From contig JBDTRR010000011.1 of assembly GCA_039931615.1 (NCBI GenBank), positions 1 through 64,000 on the forward strand: a stretch of 64,000 nucleotides of DNA, read 5' to 3'. The notes beneath the pieces are model-generated. The model saw only the letters and a list, made by a program, of their open reading frames with translations. It ran no database searches and was not told where the DNA came from. Positions 34,858 to 44,370 of this stretch are shown piece after piece. This DNA comes from JAHFUI01 sp039931615 (GTDB lineage: Bacteria; Acidobacteriota; Vicinamibacteria; Vicinamibacterales; CAVVIG01). Both the position numbers and the translations under genes were made by a program. Numbering within the stretch: the first letter of the stretch is position 1; every line of letters begins with the position of its first letter.

Positions 34858-36171
34858 CTAAAGCCGGAAGATCGTGTCGCGCTGATGATGCTTGAGCGCG
34901 TTGCGCGTGTCGACCACCAGCGTGCCGCTCTGCACCAGCGGGTCGTAGTCGAAGGCGCCGTGATCCGTGCAGATGACGGCGCAGTCCGGCGCCTGCGCGA
35001 TCGCCGCCGACAGCTCGATCGACGACAGATCCAGACCGTCCAGCTTCAACCGCGGGACGAACGGATCGGAATAGCTCAGGACCGCGCCCCGCCGCGACAG
35101 CAACTCGAGCACATCGAGCGCCGGAGACTCCCGCATGTCGTTGACATCCTGCTTGTAGGCGACGCCAATCACATGCACCCGGGATCCATTGATCGATCGG
35201 CACCGCGTGTTCAACGCATCGCTGACCCGTTCGACGACAAAGTGCGGCATCGAGGCGTTGATGTGACCGGCCAGTTCGATGAACCGGCATTCGAAGCCGT
35301 TCTGCCGCGCCTTCCACGACAGGTAGAAGGGGTCGACGGGGATGCAGTGCCCGCCCAGACCCGGCCCCGGATAGAACGGCATGAACCCGAACGGCTTGGT
35401 CTTCGCCGCGTCGATCACTTCCCAGACGTCGATATCCATCTTGTGGCACATCAACGCGATCTCGTTGACGAGGCCGATGTTCACCGCCCGGAACGTGTTC
35501 TCGAGCAGCTTGACCATTTCGGCGACGCGGGTCGAACTGACCGGCACCACGGTCTGAACGGCCGCCCCGTAGAGCGCGGCAGCGGCCGCGGTGCTGACGG
35601 GACCGACCCCGCCGACGATTTTCGGGATGTTCCTGGTCGTGAACTGCCGGTTGCCCGGATCGACACGCTCGGGTGAGAACGCCAGCAGGAAATCGACCTC
35701 AGCCTTCAACCCGCCGGCCTCGAGCATCGGCTGGACCACTTCGTTTGTCGTCCCCGGATACGTCGTCGACTCGAGGATGACGAGCTGGCCGGGCCGGAGC
35801 GTCGCGGCCACCGATTCGACCGCCCGGATGATGTAGGAAAGATCGGGATCCTTGGTCTTGCGCAGCGGTGTCGGCACGCAGATGTCGATGACGTCCATCG
35901 CGCCGAGCCGGGTCATGTCGGTGGTGGCGGTCAACGTGCCGGCGCCGACACAGGCCGCCACCTCCGCATCGGCGACATCGGGAATGTAGCTGGTGCCGGC
36001 GGCAATCGCCGCCGCTTTGCCGGCATCCACATCGAAGCCGATGACGCGGAAGCCGGCGTGCGCGAATTCCACCGCCAGCGGCAGGCCGACGTAACCGAGA
36101 CCGATCACGCCGACGCGCGCTTCCTTGCTGCGGATTCGGCCCGGCAGTTCGCTGGTGTTCGTGGTACTCAT
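34858..36171 (-). CDS. UDP-N-acetyl-D-glucosamine 6-dehydrogenase-type nucleotide sugar dehydrogenase
   Basis: This 437-residue protein is a full-length WecC/WbpA-type dehydrogenase. It has VGVIGLGYVGLPLA at residues 20-33, the conserved FSPERVDPG, Lys221 and Asn225 of the KLLEN helix, and the nucleophilic Cys276 in GPGLGGHCIPVDP. The C-terminal GVAYKQDVNDMRESPA is also typical. It makes a UDP-N-acetylhexosaminuronate with two NAD+. All catalytic residues are present, unlike the related protein at 5.1-6.5 kb. The WbpE-like aminotransferase at 40.9 kb suggests a diacetamido-uronic acid. Confidence 0.9.
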   Translation of the reverse strand: MSTTNTSELPGRIRSKEARVGVIGLGYVGLPLAVEFAHAGFRVIGFDVDAGKAAAIAAGTSYIPDVADAEVAACVGAGTLTATTDMTRLGAMDVIDICVPTPLRKTKDPDLSYIIRAVESVAATLRPGQLVILESTTYPGTTNEVVQPMLEAGGLKAEVDFLLAFSPERVDPGNRQFTTRNIPKIVGGVGPVSTAAAAALYGAAVQTVVPVSSTRVAEMVKLLENTFRAVNIGLVNEIALMCHKMDIDVWEVIDAAKTKPFGFMPFYPGPGLGGHCIPVDPFYLSWKARQNGFECRFIELAGHINASMPHFVVERVSDALNTRCRSINGSRVHVIGVAYKQDVNDMRESPALDVLELLSRRGAVLSYSDPFVPRLKLDGLDLSSIELSAAIAQAPDCAVICTDHGAFDYDPLVQSGTLVVDTRNALKHHQRDTIFRL

Positions 36172-36213
36172 GGTTGAGAAGAAGCGGAACGAACCGCCGC
36201 GGCCGGCGGCGGC

Positions 36214-37212
36214 TCAGGCCATGGACAGGCGATCGTCGAAGTGCGGGCCGCGCGCGACACGATCCAGGTCGGCGTCCACCATCATCTTGACGAGGCTGGA
36301 AAAATCGACGGTCGCCTCCCAGCCCAGCTGGGCCCGCGCCTTCGCATTGTCACCGACCAGGTGCTCGACCTCGGCGGGCCGAAGCAGAGCCGGATCGAGC
36401 CGGACGTGCTGGCGCCAGTCGAGACCGGCATGCTCGAATGCCACCTGGACCAGCTGGCCGACCGAATGGCTGACGCCGGTCGCAATCACGAAGTCGTCGG
36501 CGACGTCCTGCTGCAGCATCATCCACATCGCCCGGACGTAGTCGCCGGCAAAGCCCCAGTCGCGCTGCGCCTCGAGATTGCCCAGCGACAGGGAATCGGT
36601 CATGCCGAGCTTGATCCGGGCGACGCCGTCGGTCACCTTCCGCGTCACGAACTCGAGGCCCCGGCGCGGCGATTCGTGATTGAACAGGATGCCCGACACC
36701 GCGAACAGCTGGTAACTCTCCCGGTAGTTCACGGTGATGTAGTGCCCGAACACCTTCGACACCCCGTACGGACTGCGCGGATAGAACGGGGTCAGCTCGG
36801 TCTGGGGCACTTCGCGCACCTTGCCGAACATCTCGCTCGACGACGCCTGGTAGAGACGGATCTTCGGATCGACATGACGGATCGCTTCGAGCACGCGCGT
36901 GACGCCCTGCGCGTTGAACTCGCCGGTCAGCATCGGTTGATCCCACGAGGCCGGCACGAACGACATCGCCGCCAGGTTGTAGAACTCGTGCGGACGGATC
37001 TCGTCGACCAGCCGGATCAGCGACAGCTGGTCCAGCAGGTCGGCCGGCCGCAGCGTCAGCCGATCGAGCAGGTGCTGGATGCGCCACAGGTTGGGGGCGC
37101 TGGCCCGCCGGACGACGCCGACGACTTCGTAACCCTTCGAAAGCAGCAGCTCGGCCAGATAAGAGCCGTCCTGGCCGGTGATCCCGGTGACAATGGCGCG
37201 CTTGGCGGTCAT
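36214..37212 (-). CDS. gmd: GDP-mannose 4,6-dehydratase
   Basis: This 332-residue SDR starts with AIVTGITGQDGSYLAELLLS, the exact style of Gmd. It has YQASSSEMFGKVRE with the catalytic Ser/Glu region, SPYGVSK with Tyr and Lys, and LFNHESPRRGLEFVTRKV, also specific to Gmd. It converts GDP-D-mannose to GDP-4-keto-6-deoxy-D-mannose, the precursor of GDP-rhamnose, GDP-fucose or GDP-perosamine. It is directly downstream of the chain-length regulator, ten bases away. Confidence 0.94.
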   Translation of the reverse strand: MTAKRAIVTGITGQDGSYLAELLLSKGYEVVGVVRRASAPNLWRIQHLLDRLTLRPADLLDQLSLIRLVDEIRPHEFYNLAAMSFVPASWDQPMLTGEFNAQGVTRVLEAIRHVDPKIRLYQASSSEMFGKVREVPQTELTPFYPRSPYGVSKVFGHYITVNYRESYQLFAVSGILFNHESPRRGLEFVTRKVTDGVARIKLGMTDSLSLGNLEAQRDWGFAGDYVRAMWMMLQQDVADDFVIATGVSHSVGQLVQVAFEHAGLDWRQHVRLDPALLRPAEVEHLVGDNAKARAQLGWEATVDFSSLVKMMVDADLDRVARGPHFDDRLSMA

Positions 37213-37222
37213 ATGAATGTGT

Positions 37223-38767
37223 TCAAACCCTCGCCGTCCGGTCGAGCGTCGCCGTCATCAGCGCGTGAATACCGCAGATCAGGGCGGCGACCATGACGAC
37301 GATCAACTCGGTCAGGACCCCGTAGAGAACGGCGCGCCGTAAATCGAAGCTTCGCTCGACCGCGGTGTAGACCGGACCGGTCGCGGCGTAGAGGGCCGTG
37401 CCGGGATTCAGGTTCTTCATCGACAGGTCTTCGTAGATCTGTTCCAGCCCCTTGATGGTCGCCGACAGCTCCTGTTCGACCTGCCGGATGCGCGCCTCGC
37501 GGCCTTCACCGGGCGGGAACGGCACGCCCGGCACCGTCAGCAACGCCTGGAGGAACTCCGCGTCGGCTTCGAGTTCCGCCAGGGTGCGGCCTTCGTCGAT
37601 CAATTGATTGGTGAGCCGCTGCCGATAATCCTGGTTGTTGGCCCGGGCGGACAATTCGACCACCTTGTCCAGGAACGACTCGCTCAGCTGGGTCGCCGTC
37701 ATTTCCCCGGGCTGGGCGCCGTTCTGGACACCGCCGGCAACCAGCGCACGACCGGCGCCCGGCACTGACGTCAAATCGTAAGCGCTGAGCGCACTCTGCA
37801 GGCTCTTCACCCGCTCCCGGCCGGCGTTGCGGTTGGCGATCGACAACTGGACCTGTTCGCGGAGCAGCGCGCCAACAGACGGGGCGCTGCCCAGTTCCCT
37901 GGCCAGTGGTGCGATCCGCGAACGACGCAGCTCGTCGGTGGCCGTCCGCAGATCGGTCACCGAAATCTTGAACTCGCCAATCCGCTGCAGCGACGCGCCC
38001 GGCAGCGCCATGATCTTTTCGCACGCCTTCATGACCAGCGTCGCCTTGCGCGCCAGCGCCTGAACCGCCAGCCAGGCGTCCTCGACCGTGTCCAACCGGT
38101 TCGGCTGGATGGCGGCGGACGGCAGATGGACGTCGTACTTCAGCACGCCGCGCCGGCCGACCGCTTGAGCGGCCCACTCGCTGAGGATGTCGAGCATGAA
38201 CTTCGTTTCGAGCGTCGGCGGCGCGGCGAAGCGGTCCAGGCGGTGGTAGTTCAGCGTGTAGCCGACTTTCTTCAGCGTGTCGGACTTGCGATGGTACTCC
38301 TCTTCCAGGCGCACCCGGTCCACCGGGCTGAGCTTGGTGTCGGCGAGCTTGGTCCGGTACTCGAAATCGAGCGCCTCCCGTTCCGGACTCGACTGGGCGA
38401 CGAACAGCCCGCCTTTGAAGACGGCGAACGCCCCGTATCGCTGCAGGTCGTTCCGTTCGAACACCGCCGTCAGGACCGTGTCGGCTAAGATGTCCTGTTC
38501 GCTGAATCGCAACTCGTTCGGATATCTGCCCCTGTCGGCGCCGTCGAACCGCAGTTCGAACTGGAGCCGGGCAAATCGATCGAGGGGCTGCAGCATGTAG
38601 ACGGTGATGGCAGCGGCCAGGTAGACGGGAAGCGTCACCGCCCCGGCCGCCAACACGATGTTGCGGTAGCTCCACAGGACGCTGATGAACCGCTTCAGAT
38701 CGAAGGACGGTTCGTCTTCGAGGAACGGATCGAGCACGGCAGGATCGTCGGCCGGGTTCTGTGTCAC
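37223..38767 (-). CDS. Wzz-like polysaccharide co-polymerase (chain-length regulator)
   Basis: This 514-residue protein has an N-terminal cytosolic tail, a membrane segment at about 37-57, a long mostly helical periplasmic region of about 420 residues with coiled-coil character (for example EREALDFEYRTKLADTKLSP), and a second membrane segment near the C-terminus (LTELIVVMVAALICGI). This is the PCP/Wzz layout that sets chain length in Wzy-dependent systems. No tyrosine kinase domain is fused. It is the first gene after a divergent 147-base intergenic region, so a main promoter of the leftward operon probably lies at 38768-38914. Confidence 0.8.
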   Translation of the reverse strand: MTQNPADDPAVLDPFLEDEPSFDLKRFISVLWSYRNIVLAAGAVTLPVYLAAAITVYMLQPLDRFARLQFELRFDGADRGRYPNELRFSEQDILADTVLTAVFERNDLQRYGAFAVFKGGLFVAQSSPEREALDFEYRTKLADTKLSPVDRVRLEEEYHRKSDTLKKVGYTLNYHRLDRFAAPPTLETKFMLDILSEWAAQAVGRRGVLKYDVHLPSAAIQPNRLDTVEDAWLAVQALARKATLVMKACEKIMALPGASLQRIGEFKISVTDLRTATDELRRSRIAPLARELGSAPSVGALLREQVQLSIANRNAGRERVKSLQSALSAYDLTSVPGAGRALVAGGVQNGAQPGEMTATQLSESFLDKVVELSARANNQDYRQRLTNQLIDEGRTLAELEADAEFLQALLTVPGVPFPPGEGREARIRQVEQELSATIKGLEQIYEDLSMKNLNPGTALYAATGPVYTAVERSFDLRRAVLYGVLTELIVVMVAALICGIHALMTATLDRTARV

Positions 38768-38914
38768 TCTGTGTCCCTGAGGTACAACTTGTCTTGCCGC
38801 CTCTCCTCCGGCCGGATCGATGAGTCATGATAAGCGAAGATTGACGATTCACACCACTCCTGCTCGAGCTGGCGACACTGCTGACTCGGGCGGCCGAACC
38901 CCGAGCTGATATTC

Positions 38915-40003
38915 ATGGAACGGATCGATGTCGTCGTCGTCGGCGGCGGTGTAATCGGAGTCGCGGTGGCGCGAGCGACGGCGGGCCGCGGCCTGTCGAC
39001 GTGCATCCTGGAGCGACACCCGAAGGCAGGGCTCGACACCAGCACCCACAACAGCGGCGTAATTCACGGCGGGATGTACTACCCGACCGGATCGCTGAAG
39101 GCGCGGACGTGCGTCGAAGGCCGCCGGCTGCTCTACAGGTTCTGCGCCGAGCACGGCGTGCCCCACGCACGCTGCGGCAAGCTGATCGTCGCGCACGACG
39201 ACAGCGAACTGCCGGCGCTCGAGGCGCTGCACGCCCGCGGCACGGCGAACGACACCGAAGGTCTGGTGCTGGTCGACCGGGCGTTCATCGCGCCGCGCGA
39301 GCCGGCCGTCCGGGCCGTGGCCGCCATCTACTCGCCGGAAACGGGCATCGTCAACCCCGAGGAACTGGTCAAGGCACTGCTGCGGAGCGCCGAGGCGGCC
39401 GGCGCCATCTTCCTGCCCGGCACCCGTCTGATCGGGGCGGACACCGGGCCCGACGGGATCACGCTTCGCACAGAGCGCGAGACCATCCTGGCGGGAACGG
39501 TGGTGAACGCCGCCGGCCTCCATGCCGACGAGGTCTCACGCCTGCTGGGAGGCGAGCCCTTCACCATCTACCCGTGCCGCGGCGAGTACGCCGAATTGAC
39601 GCCGGCGAAGCGATCGCTGATCAAGGCGCTGGTCTACCCGCTGCCGCACACCCACGGGCTCGGCGTGCACTTCACCCGCACGATTGGCGGCGCGGTGACG
39701 CTCGGTCCGACCGCGCACTATCAGGACCGCAAGGACGACTACGAGGGCGGCCGCCTGGCGCTCGAGGACTTCGTCGAGCCGGCGCGGCAGATCCTGCCGG
39801 ACGTGACGCTGGACGATCTCCGCCTGGCCGGCAGCGGCATCAGGCCGAAGCTGCATCCGGAGAACGAGTCGTTCGCCGACTTCATGATCCGCCGCGATCG
39901 CGACAACCCCGCGGTCGTGCACGCCGCCGGCATCGAATCGCCGGGACTGACCGCCTGTCTGTCGATCGCCGACCTGGTCGCCGGCCTCGTCGTCAATCCG
40001 TGA
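38915..40003 (+). CDS. FAD-dependent oxidoreductase, L-2-hydroxyglutarate oxidase-like
   Basis: This 362-residue protein has a DAO-family FAD-binding start (VVVGGGVIGVAVARATAGRG), the LhgO-type HNSGVIHGGMYYPTGSLKA, and a C-terminal GIESPGLTACLSIADL. It would oxidise L-2-hydroxyglutarate or a similar 2-hydroxy acid and feed electrons to the membrane chain. It faces the other way from the glycan genes and ends with an 11-base overlap with the RmlD-like gene, so the two converge. Its role in the locus, if any, is not clear; it may be a metabolic gene that happens to lie here. Confidence 0.85.
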   Translation: MERIDVVVVGGGVIGVAVARATAGRGLSTCILERHPKAGLDTSTHNSGVIHGGMYYPTGSLKARTCVEGRRLLYRFCAEHGVPHARCGKLIVAHDDSELPALEALHARGTANDTEGLVLVDRAFIAPREPAVRAVAAIYSPETGIVNPEELVKALLRSAEAAGAIFLPGTRLIGADTGPDGITLRTERETILAGTVVNAAGLHADEVSRLLGGEPFTIYPCRGEYAELTPAKRSLIKALVYPLPHTHGLGVHFTRTIGGAVTLGPTAHYQDRKDDYEGGRLALEDFVEPARQILPDVTLDDLRLAGSGIRPKLHPENESFADFMIRRDRDNPAVVHAAGIESPGLTACLSIADLVAGLVVNP

Positions 40004-40859
40004 CCATCGGGCGGACCAGGCGGACGTAGCGGGCGATCGCATCCTGCCAGGTCGGCAGGCGGGCCCCCGCCGCCACCAGCTTGCGGTTCGACAGCGCACA
40101 GTATTGCGGCCGCTGCGCGCGCAGCGCGGCGTCCGCCATCCGGCGCAGCACCAGGCGCGGCTGGACCCCAAGCTGACGCGCGATCTCGAGCGCGACGTCC
40201 TGCCAGGTGCCGGCGCCGGAGTTGACGCAGTGATACAGGCCGCTCGGCGCGGCGCGCTCGATCAGATGCCGGGTGGCGGCGGCGGCGTCGAAGATATAGG
40301 TCGGCGAGACGGTGCGATCCGCGAACACGACGACCTCCTCGCCGGCGAGCAGCTGGTTGACGATCGCGGCGACGCTGCCCTTGGCGGGCCGGCCGCCCGG
40401 CACGAATCCGAACAGGCTCTCGACGCGCAGCACGTACCAGCGCGGCGCATCCGCCGCGAACCATTCGCCGAGCAGCTTCGAGGCGGCGTAGACCGAGCGC
40501 GGGTTGGGGCGGTCGTCTTCGGTGTAGGGCGCGGTCGCCAGGCCGTCGAAGACGAAATCGCTGCCGTAATGCACCAGGGCGGCCCCGAGCGCCGCGGCGC
40601 TGCCGGCCAGGGCCCGGACCGCGAAGGCGTTGACATTCAAGGCCTCGACGGGTCTGTCTTCGGCGCCATCGACGTCGTTGAAACCCGAGCAGTTGACGAT
40701 CGCGTCCGGCCGCAGCCGCGCCATCACCGACGCCACGGCGCGGTCGTCGGCGATGTCGAGATCGGCATGGGCGAGGGGAAGGACGGTGTGGCCGGAGGCG
40801 AACACCTCGACGACAGCGGCCCCGAGCTGACCTTGCGCACCGACGACGGCCACTCGCAT
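39993..40859 (-). CDS. dTDP-4-dehydrorhamnose reductase-like (RmlD family)
   Basis: From ATG 40859 the protein has 288 residues. It starts RVAVVGAQGQLGAAV, has HYGSDFVFDG with the catalytic Ser/Thr region and SVYAASKLLGE with Tyr and Lys, and ends with an RmlD-like helical domain. It would reduce a 4-keto-6-deoxy sugar nucleotide with NAD(P)H. RmlA and RmlB are not found in the window, so the substrate may be the GDP-4-keto-6-deoxymannose from Gmd or a sugar made elsewhere. The upstream frame to 40961 is not part of the gene. Confidence 0.85.
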   Translation of the reverse strand: MRVAVVGAQGQLGAAVVEVFASGHTVLPLAHADLDIADDRAVASVMARLRPDAIVNCSGFNDVDGAEDRPVEALNVNAFAVRALAGSAAALGAALVHYGSDFVFDGLATAPYTEDDRPNPRSVYAASKLLGEWFAADAPRWYVLRVESLFGFVPGGRPAKGSVAAIVNQLLAGEEVVVFADRTVSPTYIFDAAAATRHLIERAAPSGLYHCVNSGAGTWQDVALEIARQLGVQPRLVLRRMADAALRAQRPQYCALSNRKLVAAGARLPTWQDAIARYVRLVRPMVTD

Positions 40860-40908
40860 CAGACGATCCCGGCGCCTCGCCCGGCAGCCACGGGAATCCG
40901 AGCGACGA

Positions 40909-42075
40909 TCACGACGGCACCGAGCTGCCGGCCGGCTCGCGGCGCCGGTTGGCGTCGCCATCGACGAACCCGGCGATCGCGTCGACGACCGTCTGCTGCT
41001 GATCGGCGGTCAATTCGGGGTAGACGGGGATCGCCAGACTCTCCAGGGCGGCGCGTTCAGCCGACGGGAAATCGCCCGGCCGGTATCCCAGCCCGGCGAA
41101 GCACGGCTGCAGGTGGAACGGTACCGGGTAGTAGATCTCGTTGCCGATGCCGAGCTCATCGAGATGGGCTTTGAGTGCGTCGCGGCCGGCGGTGCGAATG
41201 ACGAACTGGTTGAAGATGTGCCGTCGATCGAGCGGCTCCACCGGCACCGTGACGGCGGCGTCGAGACCGGCGTCGCGGAACAGCCGTCGATAGCGTGCCG
41301 CGTTGACGCGGCGCGCCTCGGTCCAGCCGGCCAGCCGCGGCGCCTTGACCCGGAGGATCGCCGCCTGCAGCGCATCCATGCGGAAGTTCGCACCGACCAG
41401 GTGGTGGTAGTACTTCGGCTCCATGCCGTGCGTGCGCAGCAGCCGCGCCCGCCGGGCCAATGCGGCGTCGTTGGTCGCCAGCAGCCCGGCGTCGCCGAAC
41501 GCGCCGAGGTTCTTGCTCGGAAAGAACGAGAAGCAGCCGAACGCGCCGATGCCGCCGGCCGGCGACGACTTGTAGGCGGCGCCGATCGCCTGCGCCGCGT
41601 CTTCGACGATCGGCACGCCGGCCCGCCCGGCCTCGGCGACGATCGGGTCGAGATCCGCGCACAGGCCGAACAGGTGCACCGGCAGGATGGCTTTGGTCCG
41701 CGGCGTCACCGCCGCCCGGATCCGCTCCGGATCGATGTTGAACGTCCCGGGTTCGATGTCGACGAAGACGGGCCGCGCCCCGACCCGGACGATGGCGCCG
41801 GCGGTGGCGAAGAAAGAGTAGACCGGGGTGACGACCTCGTCACCCGGCCCGATCCCGAGCGCCATCAGGGCCAGCAGCAGCGCGTCGGTGCCCGACGACA
41901 CGGCAATCGTGTGATCGATGCCGAGCAGCGCCGCCAGCTCTCCTTCGAGCGCGGTGATCTCCGGCCCCATGATGAAACGCTGGCTGTCGCAGACCCGCGT
42001 CATCGCCGCCAGGATCTCGCCGCGCAGCGGCCGGTACTGCGCGTCCAGATCGAGCAACGGAACCGTCATCGGCAT
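40909..42075 (-). CDS. DegT/DnrJ/EryC1/StrS-family aminotransferase (WbpE-like)
   Basis: This protein of 388 residues from ATG 42075 (Met3 at 42069 is an alternative) begins VPLLDLDAQYRPLRGEI, as in WbpE and SpsC types. It has AVSSGTDALLLAL, the aspartate of IVEDAAQAIGA, and the PLP lysine at 188 in FSFFPSKNLGAFGD. WbpE-like enzymes aminate UDP-2-acetamido-3-keto-hexuronate, which fits the WbpA-like dehydrogenase at 34.9-36.2 kb. It lies 64 bases downstream of smpB and may be the first glycan gene of the leftward block. Confidence 0.88.
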   Translation of the reverse strand: MPMTVPLLDLDAQYRPLRGEILAAMTRVCDSQRFIMGPEITALEGELAALLGIDHTIAVSSGTDALLLALMALGIGPGDEVVTPVYSFFATAGAIVRVGARPVFVDIEPGTFNIDPERIRAAVTPRTKAILPVHLFGLCADLDPIVAEAGRAGVPIVEDAAQAIGAAYKSSPAGGIGAFGCFSFFPSKNLGAFGDAGLLATNDAALARRARLLRTHGMEPKYYHHLVGANFRMDALQAAILRVKAPRLAGWTEARRVNAARYRRLFRDAGLDAAVTVPVEPLDRRHIFNQFVIRTAGRDALKAHLDELGIGNEIYYPVPFHLQPCFAGLGYRPGDFPSAERAALESLAIPVYPELTADQQQTVVDAIAGFVDGDANRRREPAGSSVPS

Positions 42076-42139
42076 GGCGACGCCATTCTGACACGGCCGA
42101 TCGGGGAACGACAAAGCCGCCGCTGGCCATCTGCCGCGG

Positions 42140-42619
42140 TCATCGCCGGTGGGCTTTGACGGCGGCGCGCGTTTCGCGATCGGTGTCGCGCTTCTTGATC
42201 GTCTCGCGCTTGTCGTAGTCCTTCTTCCCCTTCGCCAGGCTGACCGAGACCTTGACCTTGCCGTTCTGGAAGTACATCCGGACCGGTACCAGCGTCATGC
42301 CCTTCTCGACCGTCTTGCCGATCAGCTTGCGAATTTCATTGCGGTGCAGCAGCAGTTTGCGCCGGCGCAGCGGCTCGTGGTCGGCGTAGCCGCGGTGGCT
42401 GTACGGGCTGATGTTGACGTTGTAGAGAAAGACTTCCGCTTCCTCGACGCGGGCGAAGCTGTCGCGCAGGTTGACGCGCCCCTCGCGGATCGCCTTCACC
42501 TCGGTGCCGAGCAGCACGATGCCGGCCTCGAACGACTCGAGCAGGTGATAGTCGTGGAAGGCCTTGCGGTTTTCGGCGATGCTCTTCTGGGCCAGCTCGC
42601 GGTCGGTTTTTTCGGTCAT
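42140..42619 (-). CDS. smpB: SsrA-binding protein SmpB
   Basis: This 159-residue protein is a full-length SmpB. It has KSIAENRKAFHDYHLLE at the start, GIVLLGTEVKAIREGRVNLRD in the tmRNA-binding OB fold, and the basic C-terminal tail KGKKDYDKRETIKKRDTDRE. It delivers tmRNA to stalled ribosomes. Its ATG overlaps the pdxA stop as ATGA. The tmRNA gene (ssrA) was not found next to it. Confidence 0.97.
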   Translation of the reverse strand: MTEKTDRELAQKSIAENRKAFHDYHLLESFEAGIVLLGTEVKAIREGRVNLRDSFARVEEAEVFLYNVNISPYSHRGYADHEPLRRRKLLLHRNEIRKLIGKTVEKGMTLVPVRMYFQNGKVKVSVSLAKGKKDYDKRETIKKRDTDRETRAAVKAHRR

Positions 42620-43530
42620 CGCGTCACGGTGCGGGCAACGGCGGCCGCTCGCGCCAGCCGGGCCGCGAGCAGCACTGCCGCGATCATACTCTCCGGATCC
42701 GCCATCCCGCGGCCGGCGATGTCGAAGGCGGTGCCATGATCAACCGACGTCCGGATGATCGGCAGACCGAGCGTGACGTTGACCGCCTGACCGAAGGCGA
42801 GCAGCTTGACGGGAATCAGTCCCTGGTCGTGGTAGCAGGCGATCACCACGTCGAACTCGCCGCGCCGGGCCCGGACAAACAGCGTGTCGGCCGGAAACGG
42901 ACCCGAGACGTCGATGCCGTCGGCCCGGGCCGCCGCGATCGCCGGCCGGATCGCGATCTCCTCCTCCTCCCCGAACAGGCCGTGCTCGCCGGCGTGCGGG
43001 TTGAGACCGGCGACGGCGATGGTCGGGCGCGGGTAGCCGAACCGGGGCAGCGACGCGGCCGTCAGCCGAATCGTTGCCGCCAGCGATGCCGCGGTGAGCG
43101 CCTTCGGCACGTCAGCCAGCGCGAGGTGAACGGTCGCCAGCACCACCCGCAGCGCCTCCGAGTAGAACATCATCGCGACGGACGAAGCGCCGGTCAGGTG
43201 CGCGAGCAGGTCGGTGTGGCCGTGCCAGGGCAGGCCGGCCAGCCGGAGCGCCTCCTTGTTGATCGGCGCCGTCGCGATGGCCTCGACCTCGCCGGCCTGC
43301 GCGGCGGCGCAGGCGCGGACGATGGTGTCGAAGGCGGCGCGGCCGGCCGCGGCGCTCAGCACGCCGGGCGAAGATGTTTCGCCGGGGGACGTGGCGTAGA
43401 GGATCGGCAGGCAGACCTCGAGGACGCGCGGGTCGGCGGCCGCCCGGGCGGCGATTTCCGGACCGATCCCGGCCGGATCGCCGACGGTGATCGCGATCCG
43501 CGGCCGGCCGGCTTCGTCCGCGGTGCTCAA
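42616..43530 (-). CDS. pdxA: 4-hydroxythreonine-4-phosphate dehydrogenase
   Basis: This 304-residue protein has the PdxA pattern: ITVGDPAGIGPEI at the start, ATAPINKEALRLAG, PWHGHTDLLAHLTG with metal-binding His, VAGLNPHAGEHGLFG with the second His, and CYHDQGLIPVKL with the third. It oxidises 4-phosphohydroxy-L-threonine in pyridoxal phosphate synthesis. It is shorter than the usual 330 residues, the missing part lying between residues 35 and 60. The TTG start overlaps the ricT stop as TTGA. Confidence 0.93.
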   Translation of the reverse strand: MSTADEAGRPRIAITVGDPAGIGPEIAARAAADPRVLEVCLPILYATSPGETSSPGVLSAAAGRAAFDTIVRACAAAQAGEVEAIATAPINKEALRLAGLPWHGHTDLLAHLTGASSVAMMFYSEALRVVLATVHLALADVPKALTAASLAATIRLTAASLPRFGYPRPTIAVAGLNPHAGEHGLFGEEEEIAIRPAIAAARADGIDVSGPFPADTLFVRARRGEFDVVIACYHDQGLIPVKLLAFGQAVNVTLGLPIIRTSVDHGTAFDIAGRGMADPESMIAAVLLAARLARAAAVARTVTR

Positions 43531-44309
43531 TGGCGGCAGGAGCCGCAGCCGCCGGAGCCGCAGGAGCCGCCCCCCGCGCCACAGCCCGACGGGTTGTCGC
43601 ATCCCCCTTCGCTGCCGCAGCCGCCATGCATGACGCCTTTGGCGTTCGGCAGCTCGTAGCGGAGGCAGCACTTGAGCCGGCCGCAGAGACCGGACAGCTT
43701 CGATGGGTTCAGGCTGAGGTCCTGCTGCTTGGCCATCTTGATCGAGACCGGCTCGAACGAGGTGAGGAAGGTGGTGCAGCAGAGCGGCCGGCCGCACGTT
43801 CCATAGCCGCCGATCAGCTTGGCTTCGTCGCGGACACCGATCTGCCGCATCTCGATCCGGGTGTGGAACTCGGCCGCCAGCTCACGGACCAGCTCGCGGA
43901 AATCGACCCGGCTGTCCGACGTGAAGTAGAAGACGAGGCGGGAGCCGTCGAGCGCCTGTTCCACCCGTGTCAGCTTCATGCCGAGCCCGCGCTCGCGGAT
44001 CTTCAGCAGCCCGATGCGATGCGCCTCGCGCTCGCGCTGCTGGTGTTTCAGCCGCGCGACAATGTCCTCGCGCGTCGCCACCCGCACGACGCGGTGCGGC
44101 GAGTCGGCATCGGGACGCCGCCGCTCGTCGCGCTCCGGAATCGACCGGACCACGGTGGCGACCGCCGGACCGTTCTCGGACTCGACGACCACCTGATCAC
44201 CGGGGCGGATGTCGGCGTTGGCCGGGAGGCCGCCGGACAGGAAGGTTTGCGCCCGTCCGACAGGATGGAGCTTGACGGAGACCAGGCGGGCCGGATCTGA
44301 ACCGTTCAC
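43527..44309 (-). CDS. PSP1/RicT-like regulatory protein with a cysteine-rich tail
   Basis: From GTG 44309 the protein has 260 residues. It holds the PSP1 domain with its cysteine clusters GGYGTCGRPLCCTTFL (Cys172, 177, 178) and LSGLCGRLKCCLRYE (Cys209, 214, 215), which in Bacillus RicT bind an iron-sulfur centre within the RicAFT complex. After residue 226 comes a Gly/Cys tail with six Cys (231, 237, 243, 250, 255, 258) and a final Arg-His. This tail is not typical of the family. Position beside holB is a common arrangement for PSP1 genes. Confidence 0.88.
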   Translation of the reverse strand: MNGSDPARLVSVKLHPVGRAQTFLSGGLPANADIRPGDQVVVESENGPAVATVVRSIPERDERRRPDADSPHRVVRVATREDIVARLKHQQREREAHRIGLLKIRERGLGMKLTRVEQALDGSRLVFYFTSDSRVDFRELVRELAAEFHTRIEMRQIGVRDEAKLIGGYGTCGRPLCCTTFLTSFEPVSIKMAKQQDLSLNPSKLSGLCGRLKCCLRYELPNAKGVMHGGCGSEGGCDNPSGCGAGGGSCGSGGCGSCRH

Positions 44310-44370
44310 GAGTCCACCTCTATATATGCGCCGATCGACCCCGGGTGACCGTCGAGTCCGCGTCGCCGAC

